Assembly (NCBI GenBank): GCA_002315795.1
Contig: DCIF01000005.1
Location: forward strand, 1-14,284
Length of the DNA stretch: 14,284 nt
Source of the DNA: Bacteroidales bacterium UBA1733
Lineage (GTDB): Bacteria > Bacteroidota > Bacteroidia > Bacteroidales > UBA3663
Direction of reading: 5' to 3'
Part shown: piece by piece, positions 14,262 to 14,284 of the stretch
Layout: each line of letters starts with the position of its first letter
Position numbering within the stretch: position 1 is the stretch's first letter
The notes under the pieces: model-generated
What the model was told of the DNA's origin: nothing
The model's database searches: none
The model's input: only the letters and a program-made list of their open reading frames with translations
Program-made: the position numbers and the translations under genes

Positions 14262-14284
14262 TTTTATTATAGCGCGTTTGAGTT

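Noticed and set aside
1..14284. CRISPR array, tRNA, rRNA, insertion sequence or phage genes
   Set aside because: I looked for spaced direct repeats, cloverleaf-like segments, transposase motifs and structural phage proteins and saw none.

Overview
The window looks like chromosomal DNA of a Bacteroidales bacterium, most likely Prevotellaceae (Prevotella/Segatella-like). The reasons are promoter boxes of the Bacteroidetes type (TAnnTTTG at about -7, in one case with a TTTG box 19 nt upstream), weak Shine-Dalgarno sequences, a lipoprotein with the TPR / PD40 propeller / CRD / OmpA_C layout, a periplasmic sensor resembling the Bacteroidetes family DUF6377, and several secreted carbohydrate-active enzymes. 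Base composition looks even by eye. I see no insertion sequence, phage gene, CRISPR array, rRNA or tRNA.

Layout. (1) 12-3460, plus strand: a membrane diguanylate cyclase with a DUF6377-like sensor, then a secreted GH2 enzyme with the N-x-K motif of beta-glucuronidases. (2) 7248-3463, minus strand, probably one operon: an unrecognised soluble protein resembling part of the Bacteroidetes V-type ATPase subunit I, an agmatine deiminase, and the PorE-like lipoprotein. The last converges on the GH2 gene with 2 nt between stops. (3) 7407-8862, plus strand: a tightly overlapping trio of a DivIC/FtsB-like division protein, a small multi-pass membrane protein of unknown function, and a patatin-like phospholipase. 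Regions 2 and 3 diverge from a 158-nt intergenic region with a -7 box for each direction. (4) 8863-9161: about 300 bases with no recognised gene, holding a possible 46-codon minus-strand ORF with its own -7 box, a palindrome and a short hairpin. (5) 11131-9162, minus strand, compact operon: a secreted alpha/beta hydrolase, a broken AlkD-type gene with its middle deleted, an FlK-like hotdog thioesterase, and a DUF1294 membrane protein. (6) 11284-12138, plus strand: a TIGR01212/YhcC-type radical SAM protein, whose start is fixed by a well-formed promoter. (7) 14261-12095, minus strand, probable operon: a secreted CE7-type acetylxylan esterase, a MazG-like pyrophosphohydrolase and an ElaA-type acetyltransferase, the last overlapping the 3' end of the radical SAM gene by 44 nt.

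The GH2 enzyme and the acetyl esterase fit a plant- or host-glycan-degrading lifestyle. The PorE-like protein suggests an envelope that may carry a type IX secretion system, but no other T9SS gene is present. I did not find a clear undescribed multi-gene system. The best leads are the DUF6377-like/GGDEF fusion, the free-standing V-ATPase-subunit-I-like protein, the DivIC / small membrane protein / patatin trio, and the alkD deletion scar.
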